64,000 nt of DNA from Chitinophaga sp. CB10 (GCA_001870995.2 MLAV02000009.1:62001-126000); one strand, 5' to 3'; numbered from the stretch's first letter, positions 8,562-17,112 are shown. Notes: generated by a model from the letters alone, not told the origin. Numbers and translations are program-made.

Positions 8562-9584
8562 TTAACGCCAACCCAATCCTGGCGCTACATACTTCAGGAT
8601 GGAGGACAGTACGTGTACATTGTATTCAACGCCCAGTGTATTCGGTATCGTTAGCAGCAAGGTATCCGCTTCGCGGATGGCTTCATCCTCTGCCAGCTCC
8701 TTAATGAGTTGATCCGGTTCGGCCGCATAGCTCCTGCCGAAGATGGCGCGCTTGTCCTGTTCGATCATGCCGATTTTATCCACCCGGTCGCTTTCCCGGC
8801 CGAAGTAATAACGGTCCTGGTCATTGACCAGCGCAAAGATGGAGCGGCTCACGGACACCCTTGGCTCGCGCGTATGGCCGGCCTTCTTCCAGGCTTCCTT
8901 GTACAGCCTGATCTGTTCGGCCTGTTGGATATGGAAAGGCTTTCCGCTTTCGTCGTACTTGAGCGTAGAGCTTTGCAGGTGCATCCCGTTTTCCGCGGCC
9001 CATACCGCTGTAGCGTTGGAAGCCGCGCCCCACCAGATGCGATCGCGCAGGCCTTCCGAATGAGGCTCCAGGCGCAGCAACCCCGGCGGATTGGGAAACA
9101 TCGGGTAAGGGTTAGGTTGCGCGAAGCCCACGCCTTTCAGTTTGTCGAGGAACTCCAGCGCCTTACGGCGGCCCATATCCGCATCCGTTTCGCCGGCTGC
9201 AGGCTCATAACCGAAATAGCGCCATCCATCGATGACCTGCTCCGGCGATCCCCTGCTGATGCCTAATTGTAATCTTCCTCCCGAAATCAGATCCGCCGCG
9301 CCGGCATCTTCTACCATATACAGCGGATTTTCATACCGCATATCGATCACGCCTGTTCCGATTTCTATCTTGCTGGTTTTAGCGCCGATAGCCGCCAGTA
9401 AAGGAAACGGCGACGCCAGCTGGGCGGCGAAATGGTGTACGCGAAAGTACGCGCCATCCAAACCGATTTCTTCCGCGGCTACGGCCAGGTCGATAGATTG
9501 AAGCAGGGTATCACTCGCGGTACGGGTGCTGTAGGCCGGATGATTGGCCCAATGCCCGAATGATAAAAATCCTATTTTCTTCAT
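8562..9584 (-). CDS. LLM class flavin-dependent oxidoreductase (luciferase-like monooxygenase)
   Basis: A 340-residue cytosolic enzyme with the bacterial-luciferase TIM-barrel fold. It starts directly with strand 1 (MKKIGFLSFGHW), has EEIGLDGAYFRVHHF around residues 36-50, KIEIGTGVIDMRYENPLYMVED around 93-115, and the flavin-site run GRLQLGISRGSPEQV around 126-140. The family uses reduced FMN or F420 and oxygen on varied substrates. The gene lies 36 bp after the DHFR-like reductase gene and no promoter is seen between them, so the two are probably co-transcribed. The substrate is unknown. Confidence 0.88.
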   Translation of the reverse strand: MKKIGFLSFGHWANHPAYSTRTASDTLLQSIDLAVAAEEIGLDGAYFRVHHFAAQLASPFPLLAAIGAKTSKIEIGTGVIDMRYENPLYMVEDAGAADLISGGRLQLGISRGSPEQVIDGWRYFGYEPAAGETDADMGRRKALEFLDKLKGVGFAQPNPYPMFPNPPGLLRLEPHSEGLRDRIWWGAASNATAVWAAENGMHLQSSTLKYDESGKPFHIQQAEQIRLYKEAWKKAGHTREPRVSVSRSIFALVNDQDRYYFGRESDRVDKIGMIEQDKRAIFGRSYAAEPDQLIKELAEDEAIREADTLLLTIPNTLGVEYNVHVLSSILKYVAPGLGWR

Positions 9585-9620
9585 AGCTTTTCTTTCCTAC
9601 TGAAAGGTAAGACTTTATTG

Positions 9621-10172
9621 TCACTGATGAAGATAATGCAGGGAGATGCATCCGGAAGGAAGGGTTCTGGCATCGGCGAGTTTTAAATGCTCCTGCGCGC
9701 CCGGATGGATGCCATCCAGCAAACGCCGGCCCTGCCCTGCTATCACGGGATGCACGAGGAAATAATATTCATCCACGAGCCCCAGCCTGATTAATTCCCC
9801 CGGCAGTTCCACACCGCCAATGGAGATATCTTTACCGGGTTGCTGCTTTAGTTGCATGACCTCTTCGGCCAGGTTATCGCGGATCACCCTGGGGTTGCCG
9901 GGAAAGTGGTCCACCGTCCGGGAACAAACTACCTTTTCCAGACTATCAAACACCTTCGCAAATTCAAGCATCGATGGGGCGCCGGTTTGCGCCCTGGCCA
10001 CCTCCGGCCAGAAAGGCACCATCAGGTCATAGGTCTTACGACCGTAGAGGAGCAGGCCCGCCTGGCGCAGCAGGTCCGTAAAGTACACGTGGGTTTCTTC
10101 GCTGCCGCTGATTTGTGTGTGGTCGCAGCAGCCACCGGCAGTCAGGTTAATACCGTAGATAATTTTTCTCAT
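9621..10172 (-). CDS. Dihydrofolate reductase family (RibD C-terminal-like) protein
   Basis: A 183-residue reductase-fold protein. The ATG at 10172 is chosen because the protein then starts with strand 1 of the fold (MRKIIYGINLTAGG); the open frame extends to 10445, but that part overlaps the azoreductase gene and its terminator. Typical elements are LLYGRKTYDLMVPFW around residues 40-55, KVVCSRT, GKDISIGGVELPGELIRLGLVDEY with the Gly-Gly of the cofactor site, and HPVIAGQGRRLL. A -7-like box TATTTTTG on the minus strand (10222-10215) gives a leader of about 36 nt, though no good -33 element is seen. These proteins are often annotated as dihydrofolate reductases, but the folate pocket is not conserved and true DHFR activity is unlikely. 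Confidence 0.85.
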   Translation of the reverse strand: MRKIIYGINLTAGGCCDHTQISGSEETHVYFTDLLRQAGLLLYGRKTYDLMVPFWPEVARAQTGAPSMLEFAKVFDSLEKVVCSRTVDHFPGNPRVIRDNLAEEVMQLKQQPGKDISIGGVELPGELIRLGLVDEYYFLVHPVIAGQGRRLLDGIHPGAQEHLKLADARTLPSGCISLHYLHQ

Positions 10173-10265
10173 TGGAATCGGATTTGAAGATACAGGCCTG
10201 GTGTAGTTGCCTTTCAAAAATAAATCAATCCGATGTTCGGGACAGGGGGTATCTGCGACAAAAAA

Positions 10266-10286
10266 GCCCCGGTATTTACCCGGGGC
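10266..10286 (-). terminator. Intrinsic terminator of azoR
   Basis: A GCCCCGG/CCGGGGC 7-bp stem (10266-10272 with 10280-10286) is followed on the minus strand by TTTTTTGT. It lies 19 bp past the azoreductase stop codon and separates it from the DHFR-like gene downstream. Confidence 0.88.
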
Positions 10287-10305
10287 CTTTGAATGGTTGT
10301 TAGCG

Positions 10306-10908
10306 TCAGTCAATCTGAATTTGTTCAATGGCTTTATCCATGGCATGTCCCTGCACGGCCGGCATTTTGAGCCCTTCCGCCCGCACGACGGACACATCCT
10401 GCATGCCGAGGAAGCCCAGCACTGCCTGCAGGTAAGGCGCCACAAAGTCGTACGCCTTAGCCGGACCTTCCGAGTAAATGCCGCCGGAAGTCATGGCTAC
10501 ATACACCTTTTTTCCTTTGACCATTCCCACCGGGCCATTTTCCCCGTATCCGAAAGTTACGCCGGCACGGGTAATATGATCGATCCATGCTTTCAGGGAA
10601 GAGTGGATGGTGAAGTTGTAGAGCGGCGCGCCGATGACGATAATATCGGCCGCCAGCAGCTGTTGCACCAGCGTGTCGGAAAGCTGGATGGAGGCTTTGT
10701 CTTCCTCCGTCAGCTGATCCTGTGGGATAAAGAAAGCGCGCAGCGAGTCCGGCGTCAGGTGAGGTATTTCCATTTCCACCAGGTTCAACTCTTCCAGCGT
10801 GCTGCCGGGATATTTTTCCTGAATTTTTCTGACGATGGCCTGGCCCAGTTGCAGACTATGGGATGCTTTCCCTTGCAGACTTGAAATCAGATGAAGTATG
10901 CGTTTCAT
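10306..10908 (-). CDS. azoR: FMN-dependent NADH-azoreductase
   Basis: A 200-residue flavodoxin-fold quinone/azo reductase, normally a cytosolic homodimer. Features of the AzoR/AcpD family are the N-terminal phosphate loop (ISSLQGKASHSLQLG), the FMN-contact run GAPLYNFTIHSSLKAWIDHITRAGVTF around residues 94-118, and TSGGIY around 142-147. The length matches the family. A -7-like box TAATTTTG lies on the minus strand at 10988-10981 with a leader of about 66 nt; the -33 element is poor. The gene ends at a strong terminator and is monocistronic. It probably serves quinone or electrophile detoxification. Confidence 0.93.
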   Translation of the reverse strand: MKRILHLISSLQGKASHSLQLGQAIVRKIQEKYPGSTLEELNLVEMEIPHLTPDSLRAFFIPQDQLTEEDKASIQLSDTLVQQLLAADIIVIGAPLYNFTIHSSLKAWIDHITRAGVTFGYGENGPVGMVKGKKVYVAMTSGGIYSEGPAKAYDFVAPYLQAVLGFLGMQDVSVVRAEGLKMPAVQGHAMDKAIEQIQID

Positions 10909-11230
10909 AAAAATTGCCTGTTTAATTTTTCCGTTTTATCTGCCGGTATGCCCGGCATGTTCCAATCGAATTATCGAAGGCAAAATTAGGTCCGCCTGGT
11001 GGTGAAAAGGAGGGAGTTACTTAAAGGTAAGTAGTAACGTAGAGGTTAGTGGGTGGGGAATTTTTTTGGGGGGAGGGGTTGGTGGTTGGTGGATAGTGGT
11101 AAGTTGTAAGTGGTTAGTGGTTTAGTGGTTTAGTGGTTTAGTGGTTTAACGGTTGATTGTAAGTGGTTAGTGGATATATGGTGTAATGAGTTGCGGTTGA
11201 TAGCCGGCGGAGCGGAGCAGCGCAGTGATA
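10909..11230. other. Intergenic region with azoR -7 box and G/T-rich repeats
   Basis: No gene is seen. The left part holds the azoR leader and a -7-like box (10981-10988 read on the minus strand). From about 11040 to 11190 the plus strand becomes a G/T-only low-complexity tract with poly-G/T blocks and repeated TTAGTGG words. An inverted repeat GCCGGCGG/CCGCCGGC (11203-11210 with 11235-11242) overlaps the stop codon of the downstream AraC gene but lacks a T-run on either side, so it is a weak terminator at best. Confidence 0.7.
11115..11146. repeat. Perfect 8-bp tandem repeat, four copies
   Basis: TAGTGGTT is repeated four times without error at 11115, 11123, 11131 and 11139, inside a longer G/T-biased tract (about 11040-11190) with further degenerate copies. 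It lies between two genes and is not in a reading frame. It is a simple sequence repeat that could vary in copy number. Confidence 0.95.
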
Positions 11231-12217
11231 TTAACCGCCGGCAAACGACTCTTTATTATACCTGTTCCGGTATTCCAGTGGCGACATCCCGGTAATCTTA
11301 CGAAATACTTCGCGGAATGCCTTCAGGTCCGAATAGCCTACTTCGTACATCACCTGGTTGATCGTCTTCCGGGTGGTTTCAAATGCGCGCTTTGCTGCTT
11401 CAATTTTCAGGCGCTGAAAGTATTCCAGGGGCGTGTTGCCCGTTGCTTTAATAAACCGGCGATCAAAGTTCCTGCGGCCAACGGCAAACCTGGCTGAGAG
11501 TTGTTCAAAGGAGATTTTCTCGCTCATACGCTCTTCAATATAGGTTTGCGCCGCTTTGACCATTTCGTCCCCATGTTCCTTCTGCCCTTTGAAGATCATA
11601 AAGGCGGACTGGCTGTGCCGGTCGATCTCAATCTGGAATACCTTTGAACAGAAAATCGCCGTCTGCCGGTCAAAATATTTTTCGACCAGGTATAATACCA
11701 GGTTCAGGAACGAGTAGGCGCCACCGTTAGTATAGATACCGTTTTCCTCGGTGAGCAGTTTATCGGATTCGACGTTGATTTTTGGGAATCGTTGTTTTAA
11801 CTGGTCAGCTGCAGACCAGTGTGTGGAGCAGGTTTTGCCGTCCAGCAAGCCGGCAGCCGCCAGGAGGAATGCCCCGGTGCAGATGCTGGCGATTTCAGCG
11901 CCGTTCCTGTATTGCACGCGCAGCCATTCGATTATCGGCGCGTTCTGCGCTACTGCTGCATCAAAAGCATGGTTCAGGGAAGGAACAATGATCAGGTCCG
12001 TTTGCTTTACCTGCGAGATATCCGTATGCGGCTTTACGCTGAAAAGGCCGCCGTAGAAGTCGACCACGGGAGCGGTTCCCGCCAGCTCAATCCGGAAGAG
12101 CTCCTTGCCCTGATGTTCTTTGCGGTAGGCATTGGCGCGGGAGAATATTTTGAAAGCACCTACTATACTACTGAGGTTATTTTCGCCGTTGGGCACGATG
12201 ATGGTCAGATGCTTCAT
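11231..12217 (-). CDS. GlxA-type AraC family regulator (DJ-1/PfpI plus HTH)
   Basis: A 328-residue regulator with two parts. Residues 1-185 are a DJ-1/PfpI (class I glutamine amidotransferase-like) sensor domain with the nucleophile-elbow motif ASICTGAFLLAAAGLLDG. The C-terminal 100 residues hold two AraC-type helix-turn-helix motifs (SFEQLSARFAVGRRNFDRRF and INQVMYEVGYSDLKAFREVF). The start at 12217 is preferred to an in-frame ATG at 12283 because a good promoter lies between the two and the protein then begins with strand 1 (MKHLTIIVPNG). It is divergent from the SRPBCC gene at 12388, which is a plausible target. The effector is unknown. Confidence 0.9.
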   Translation of the reverse strand: MKHLTIIVPNGENNLSSIVGAFKIFSRANAYRKEHQGKELFRIELAGTAPVVDFYGGLFSVKPHTDISQVKQTDLIIVPSLNHAFDAAVAQNAPIIEWLRVQYRNGAEIASICTGAFLLAAAGLLDGKTCSTHWSAADQLKQRFPKINVESDKLLTEENGIYTNGGAYSFLNLVLYLVEKYFDRQTAIFCSKVFQIEIDRHSQSAFMIFKGQKEHGDEMVKAAQTYIEERMSEKISFEQLSARFAVGRRNFDRRFIKATGNTPLEYFQRLKIEAAKRAFETTRKTINQVMYEVGYSDLKAFREVFRKITGMSPLEYRNRYNKESFAGG

Positions 12218-12230
12218 GCTGGGTTTTCTA

Positions 12231-12261
12231 CAAATATAACGCTTGTGAATGTCCAAATCAA
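12231..12261 (-). promoter_or_regulatory. Bacteroidetes-type promoter of the GlxA-like gene
   Basis: On the minus strand a TATATTTG -7 element (12238-12231) lies 20 nt downstream of a TTG (12261-12259). The start of transcription would be near 12224, a few nucleotides before the ATG at 12217. It lies inside the longer open frame, which supports the shorter start. Confidence 0.6.
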
Positions 12262-12387
12262 CCCACCAAAAGGTCCATATCACCCACCCTGAAAGTCAAA
12301 ATCAGGCGGTAGCTTTACCTAAAAATTACGCCTGCCCCAAGGCGGCCCTACGGAAACAAATTAACCTTCAAAGTCAAAACACTACAT

Positions 12388-13311
12388 ATGATGAATGCGC
12401 AAAATTATACGGCATCCATACAGGTACGGCAGTCGCCCGAAGAAGTTTTCCGGGCAGTCACCAACGTCCGCGGCTGGTGGTCCGAGCAAATCGAAGGCCG
12501 CACCGATGGTTTGGACGAAACCTTCCATTACCACTACCAGGATGTACACCGCAGCCGGATGAAAATAGTCGAATTTGTGCCGGATAGTAAAGTAGTCTGG
12601 CTCGTAGAAGAAAATTACTTCAACTTCACCAAAGACGCATCCGAATGGACAGGCACCCGCATCAGCTTTGACATCAGCAAAAAAGCGGATCAGACGGAAT
12701 TGGTATTTACGCATATCGGCCTGGTGCCGACGGAAGAATGCTATAATATCTGTTCGGACTCCTGGGGCAACTACATCCGCGGCAGCCTGAAAGCCCTGAT
12801 AGAAACCGGCAAAGGCAATCCTAATCCTTACCAGGCTGCGATTGACAGCGCCGGGAAGAAGAAAAGCGAACAGTCCCGCAGCTACCAGGTAAGTTTCCTG
12901 TTGGATAAGGCGCCAGCTACCGTGTATCGCGCCATCTGCGAGGTGGACCAGTGGTGGTGTACGCATTTTAACGGCGCATCCGCCAATACCGGGGATGAGT
13001 TTGACGTGACCTTCGGAGATGTGCATTATTCCAAACACAAAGTAGTGGAAGCAGTACCTTTTAAACGCATCATCTGGCTGGTGACGGATAGTAAGCTCTC
13101 CTTTTTGAAGGATCAACAGGAATGGACAGGCACTAAGAACATTTTTGAGATCGATACCCTGGAAGGGAAAACGAGGTTAACGTTTACCCATCAAGGCCTC
13201 GAGCCGGAAGTGGAGTGCTATGAGGCATGCACGAAGGGATGGCAACAGTTTATAGCAGACAGCCTGGTACCGTATATACAGGAGGGGAAAGGGAATCCGT
13301 TCAGGGGTTAA
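12388..13311 (+). CDS. Tandem double SRPBCC (AHSA1-like) domain protein
   Basis: A 307-residue cytosolic protein made of two copies of an SRPBCC/activator-of-Hsp90-like domain. Copy 1 covers about residues 5-145 and copy 2 about 160-305. Both share the landmarks SPEEVFRAV / APATVYRAI, WW (GWWSEQ / QWWCTH), the DVH motif, VVWLVE / IIWLVT, EWTGT, LVFTHIGLVPTEECY / LTFTHQGLEPEVECY and GKGNP at the end. They are clearly an internal duplication. The fold binds hydrophobic ligands; the ligand here is unknown. The stop codon overlaps the convergent helicase gene by 11 bp. The GlxA-like regulator is divergent at its 5' side. Confidence 0.88.
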   Translation: MMNAQNYTASIQVRQSPEEVFRAVTNVRGWWSEQIEGRTDGLDETFHYHYQDVHRSRMKIVEFVPDSKVVWLVEENYFNFTKDASEWTGTRISFDISKKADQTELVFTHIGLVPTEECYNICSDSWGNYIRGSLKALIETGKGNPNPYQAAIDSAGKKKSEQSRSYQVSFLLDKAPATVYRAICEVDQWWCTHFNGASANTGDEFDVTFGDVHYSKHKVVEAVPFKRIIWLVTDSKLSFLKDQQEWTGTKNIFEIDTLEGKTRLTFTHQGLEPEVECYEACTKGWQQFIADSLVPYIQEGKGNPFRG

Positions 13312-16090
13312 CGGACACCGCTCCGGTGATCCCCATGGCAGCGTTTAAATGCTCCAATATCCTTGCCTCTTCATTATGCCCGTCCGTCGATAATCTCAAT
13401 AAAGGCAGACCTATCTTTTTCAGGATATGGTCTTTCTTATTATCTCTCTGCTGTTGCAGCCGGTTGGCATGGAATGCCACGCCATCCACCTCGATAGCGA
13501 GGATGGGCGTTTTATCGATTTTATTATACAACAGAAAATCAAGCCTGGAATTGCTTCTTATAAACCGGGTTTCCTCTTCGGTGAAGGGTTGAAAATCCCG
13601 GATAAGGTCTGACAGCTTGTATTCCCTCGCCATATCAATACCGGCGTACCTGATATGGCTTACCAATATTTTTTCCCGCAGCAGCTTATCTATGATGATC
13701 TCTGCCGCGGATCCTTTTATGTTGTTATTGGAAGAAATAAAGGACACGAATACCTGGTTATACTCCTTGTACAATAAGTCAAACACGGAACGTATGCGGC
13801 CGGGTACAATGGTTTTCTTGGGGTCCGTCGTGTAACACATGTAGCGTATGAGATCCCCGATGTTTGTTCCGTGCGGCAAATCCATGGATGCTGACTTCAC
13901 TAATACAAATTCCTTCACCGCCCTTGATACGGCAACATTTATCAGGTTGGGGTTATCAATGAATGCGCTTATTTTATTTTTGACGGTGTTGAATATAATC
14001 ACTTCTTTTTCACGCCCCTGGAACTTATGGATGGTATCCGCCTCTATACCGGGCGGCAGCTGCTGCTGCAAGAGGTGCGTGTGGTTTCTGTAGGGCGCTA
14101 TCACGCCCACTTTTGTATAGTCCGTAGCATATCTCTCCCGGATATATAAGTCTGTTTCAGCGATCTGCCTTTGATTATAATTATCTTTTTCGCCTGAGAT
14201 GTTTGTTTCAATTATCCTGAACGGATGATGCTGACCGGAAGTCATAATTGCCAGGTTATTGCTATAGTACTTCTTGTTACAGAACCCGATGATGAGGGGG
14301 TGGCACCTGTAATGTTCTTTCAGCAATACGGCCTCGATCTTATGGCCGTACAAGGTCTTCAGCGAGTCCAGGATATTCTTTCCGACATAGTCATACGCAG
14401 GAGCAACCGTGTATTTCGACAGGATTACTTCCGCCGCGGCCCGGCTTTGCTCGTCCACAATATGGGTGAGCTGCATACTATCCCCTACCACGATCGCATT
14501 CCGGCAGCAGGAAAAGCACACGGCGGATTTGATGACGTCTACCTGCGAAGCTTCATCAATGATCAGGTAATCAAACAGGTGCCCTTTGGGAATACTGGTG
14601 TGCAGGGAGAGCGTCGAACTGAGGATGACCGGGTATCGTGCGGTGAATTGGTCAAACTGCCGGCGATAATCGTCCGCTGTGAAGGTAACCGCATTCAAAC
14701 GGCTGTACCTTTCATATAACAGCCCATTGAATATTTCTTTGGAAGCTTTAATCAGGCTGCCGAGATTTTCCTTTTCATCATGGGATTGCAGCCACCTTTT
14801 AATGCGCTCGGTTTGCTTTTTTAACTTTGCGGTATATATTTCGTAGAACCTGTGATTGACATAAACGGGGAATTCTTCGTGGTACTGCCTGATAACATCC
14901 AGGTCGAACAGGCCGTATTGCAGCGTGAAGCGTAATTTGTCGATGACGGAGTACTTTTTCTCCCTATCGGCGGCAGCAACCAGCTCTTTTAGCTTCAGGG
15001 CGCTCCTGACGCTCCACTTGCGGTAAAACTTCTTGTCCAGTATAGACTTTATGTTTGGATCGAGCGGTTGCTCTGCTTTCAGATGACTAAATTCGATTTC
15101 CGCGTCAGATAAGGCTGCCGTTAAATACGCAAACCTATTCCGCTGCTGAAAGCATTTGGTAAGCATGGCATCCAGCCGGCGCACCTTTTCCCTGCGCATT
15201 TTTAACTGCTCCCCTGGTAGCTTGAAATTATCAGGAACGGTTTGTTTTTCGAGGCTTCCGAAAAAGGTGGCTTTATTGTTGCTATTGCCCAGCGAAGCCA
15301 CTACTGTTTCATAACCGTATTTCGCTAACTTCTCCCGCACATTAAATACAGCAGAATTGTTGTTCGAAACAATTGCCACCGTTTTTTGCTGCGCAATAAG
15401 ATTGGCGATAATATTCAGAATTGTTTGGGTTTTACCTGTACCCGGAGGGCCTTCTATGATGCTTAAACTATTGCTGAGCGCAGTTTTCACCGCCTGTTGC
15501 TGGCTTTCATTGCAGCCGAAGGGGTAAATCAGCAGCTCGGGGGCCTTAGTGGCAGCCGGCGGAACGCCGTCGATATACTTCGATAACACAGACCTGGATT
15601 CCTTCAGGTCTAAATTTTCAATCGCTTTGAGTAATATGTCATTGCTGATTTGATTGGCGCCTCTGGCCTCCCCTTCTTCCGTTTGAATATCAAAAGTATT
15701 GCTGGTATGTTCTTCCAGGATCCTTTTGAAATAACTGATGACGGAATCTGCCCGCCGATTATCCTTCCTGATGTCGCAAATTTCAATACTGGCATCGTTT
15801 TCAACGGGATCAGAGCAGTAATCCCCGTTTCTGAAAATCACATAACGGCCATAGCTATCAACTGCATTATATTTTTGATTCAACTTTCCTTGTTCGTAAA
15901 TACGGACGTTTTCCCTGGTGGCAAGGAGGGGGTAATACTGGACTTTATCGGCTCCGTAATTGTAACTTCTGCCGTCGCTAAATGTAACGCGGTATCCGTT
16001 CTTTGCCTGGGCTATATGCCTGACGTTTCCTGCATATTTGAATTGGAAGGAGGTTTTGTTTTTAAGGAATACAATGAAGGAGCGCTGCAT
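13301..16090 (-). CDS. SF1 (UPF1/DNA2-like) helicase with C-terminal nuclease-like domain
   Basis: A 929-residue protein. After a unique N-terminal region (1-190), motif I GPPGTGKTQT lies at about 213-222. A long insert follows (about 270-480), then Walker B in LIIDEASQVD near 510 and the AAA_12 half with KEHYRCHP, DTIHKFQGREKEVIIF and NVAVSRA (to about 735). The last 85 residues read as a DUF2726/DUF559-type PD-(D/E)XK-like domain (SRLDFLLYNK, then AIEVDGVAFHA and RDNKKDHILKKIGLPLLRLS). Proteins of this build occur in defence and mobile islands, but a role here is inference. It is richer in Asn, Lys, Ile and Tyr than its neighbours, which hints at transfer. It overlaps the convergent SRPBCC gene by 11 bp and has no operon partner. 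Confidence 0.88.
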   Translation of the reverse strand: MQRSFIVFLKNKTSFQFKYAGNVRHIAQAKNGYRVTFSDGRSYNYGADKVQYYPLLATRENVRIYEQGKLNQKYNAVDSYGRYVIFRNGDYCSDPVENDASIEICDIRKDNRRADSVISYFKRILEEHTSNTFDIQTEEGEARGANQISNDILLKAIENLDLKESRSVLSKYIDGVPPAATKAPELLIYPFGCNESQQQAVKTALSNSLSIIEGPPGTGKTQTILNIIANLIAQQKTVAIVSNNNSAVFNVREKLAKYGYETVVASLGNSNNKATFFGSLEKQTVPDNFKLPGEQLKMRREKVRRLDAMLTKCFQQRNRFAYLTAALSDAEIEFSHLKAEQPLDPNIKSILDKKFYRKWSVRSALKLKELVAAADREKKYSVIDKLRFTLQYGLFDLDVIRQYHEEFPVYVNHRFYEIYTAKLKKQTERIKRWLQSHDEKENLGSLIKASKEIFNGLLYERYSRLNAVTFTADDYRRQFDQFTARYPVILSSTLSLHTSIPKGHLFDYLIIDEASQVDVIKSAVCFSCCRNAIVVGDSMQLTHIVDEQSRAAAEVILSKYTVAPAYDYVGKNILDSLKTLYGHKIEAVLLKEHYRCHPLIIGFCNKKYYSNNLAIMTSGQHHPFRIIETNISGEKDNYNQRQIAETDLYIRERYATDYTKVGVIAPYRNHTHLLQQQLPPGIEADTIHKFQGREKEVIIFNTVKNKISAFIDNPNLINVAVSRAVKEFVLVKSASMDLPHGTNIGDLIRYMCYTTDPKKTIVPGRIRSVFDLLYKEYNQVFVSFISSNNNIKGSAAEIIIDKLLREKILVSHIRYAGIDMAREYKLSDLIRDFQPFTEEETRFIRSNSRLDFLLYNKIDKTPILAIEVDGVAFHANRLQQQRDNKKDHILKKIGLPLLRLSTDGHNEEARILEHLNAAMGITGAVSVNP

Positions 16091-16229
16091 TGATAAAGGT
16101 GTTATATATAGGATAGTATCTAAGTTACTAATTTAAGTTTTTTGGGGGATGTTGGGAGTTTTTTGTGGATGTTGCTGGGATGAAAAATGCGTTCGGGTAT
16201 AATCCGAAGGCATTTACAATATGCCCGCA

Positions 16230-16254
16230 ATTCGAAACCCGGGACCTGTTAAAG
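16230..16254. repeat. Stray 25-bp fragment of the tRNA-Ser T-arm region
   Basis: Bases 16230-16254 match 18915-18939, inside the tRNA-Ser gene, at 23 of 25 positions in the same orientation (core CCCGGGACCTGTTA). The match covers the T-arm and part of the variable arm but not the acceptor stem. It lies between the helicase start and the AraC stop, 2.7 kb from the tRNA. It may be an old attachment-site remnant; see findings. Confidence 0.75.
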
Positions 16255-16278
16255 AAAAGCACACAGGAAAGGTCCGGG

Positions 16279-17112
16279 CTACAGGAATAGCCAGCTGATC
16301 TGGCCATCGCCAAAACGGGAAATGTTTTTAAAAAAGGATTTAGGCGTATGGCCGGTCAGTTCTTTAAAGTCACGGATCATGTGCGACTGATCAAAATAAT
16401 TGGCCAGTACCGAAAGGCGGGTCAGCCTCTGCTCCGCCGGCAATGATGGATGCGCATGCACCGCTTTCCGGAAACGGATGATCTTTCTGAACGCTGCGGG
16501 TGTTTTACAAAGGTATCTCTCGAAATGTTGGTGCATGGTTTGACGGGATACCCCATAGGCCTTGCATATCTCGCTTATGCTGCGTTCCGGGATGTCCTCA
16601 TTGCCCATTTCATCCAGGATAGCAGGCAGAAAAGGATGTGTATAACCATTGTATTTGCTAAGCCAGTAAGCTTCCAGTGCAGCCAGCTTGTCCTGCACCG
16701 TATGCATGGATTGGATGGCCTGCATTGCCGGCACATAATCAGGATGAGGATTGAAAAAAGAAAAATGCCCTCCGGCAAAGTCTTTTAACGGTGATGGCAG
16801 AAAAGCGTTTATGGCGAAAGGTTTGAAGAATGTGGTGATCTCGCTGATCCGGCCTTCATACTTAACACATACCGCCTTGCTGAATTTTCCTACCAGCCGG
16901 CTTTCCAGTACGCCATTCGGTTCATGCCGGATAGATACCAGGTCGTCACTCACCTCACTTACCGTGTCGGCGTACAAGCATACAATATTATAGATACCGG
17001 GAAACGTCAGGTAGGTGCAGGGTTCATCCCCATCCTGCCGGTCAAGCGTATAAATATAGGCGATATGCTGTTGCAGCAAAGGGGAAACCGGTTTGTAGAT
17101 ACTAACCTTCAT
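16279..17112 (-). CDS. AraC family transcriptional regulator
   Basis: A 277-residue regulator. The N-terminal part (about 1-160) is the DUF6597-like sensor found in many Bacteroidota AraC proteins (MKVSIYKPVSPLLQQHIAYIY at the start, TYLTFPG, LVGKFSKAVCVKYEGRISEITTFFKPFAINAF). The C-terminal 100 residues hold the two helix-turn-helix motifs (SISEICKAYGVSRQTMHQHFERY and RLSVLANYFDQSHMIRDFKELTGHTPKSFF). The ATG at 17112 is preferred to an upstream in-frame ATG at 17193 because it starts at the conserved N-terminus. It is divergent from the serine hydrolase at 17205 and may control it. Both genes lie between the stray tRNA fragment and the tRNA-Ser. Confidence 0.88.
   Translation of the reverse strand: MKVSIYKPVSPLLQQHIAYIYTLDRQDGDEPCTYLTFPGIYNIVCLYADTVSEVSDDLVSIRHEPNGVLESRLVGKFSKAVCVKYEGRISEITTFFKPFAINAFLPSPLKDFAGGHFSFFNPHPDYVPAMQAIQSMHTVQDKLAALEAYWLSKYNGYTHPFLPAILDEMGNEDIPERSISEICKAYGVSRQTMHQHFERYLCKTPAAFRKIIRFRKAVHAHPSLPAEQRLTRLSVLANYFDQSHMIRDFKELTGHTPKSFFKNISRFGDGQISWLFL

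Noticed and set aside
10173..10445. N-terminal extension of the DHFR-like gene
   Set aside because: It runs through the azoR terminator into azoR itself, and the sequence is unlike the family.
11203..11242. GC-rich inverted repeat as a terminator of the GlxA-like gene
   Set aside because: The stem overlaps the stop codon and no T-run follows on the minus strand, so I kept it only as a note in the intergenic entry.
16128..16313. A 61-codon minus-strand open frame over the stray tRNA fragment
   Set aside because: It overlaps the end of the AraC gene, has no family match and no ribosome-binding context.
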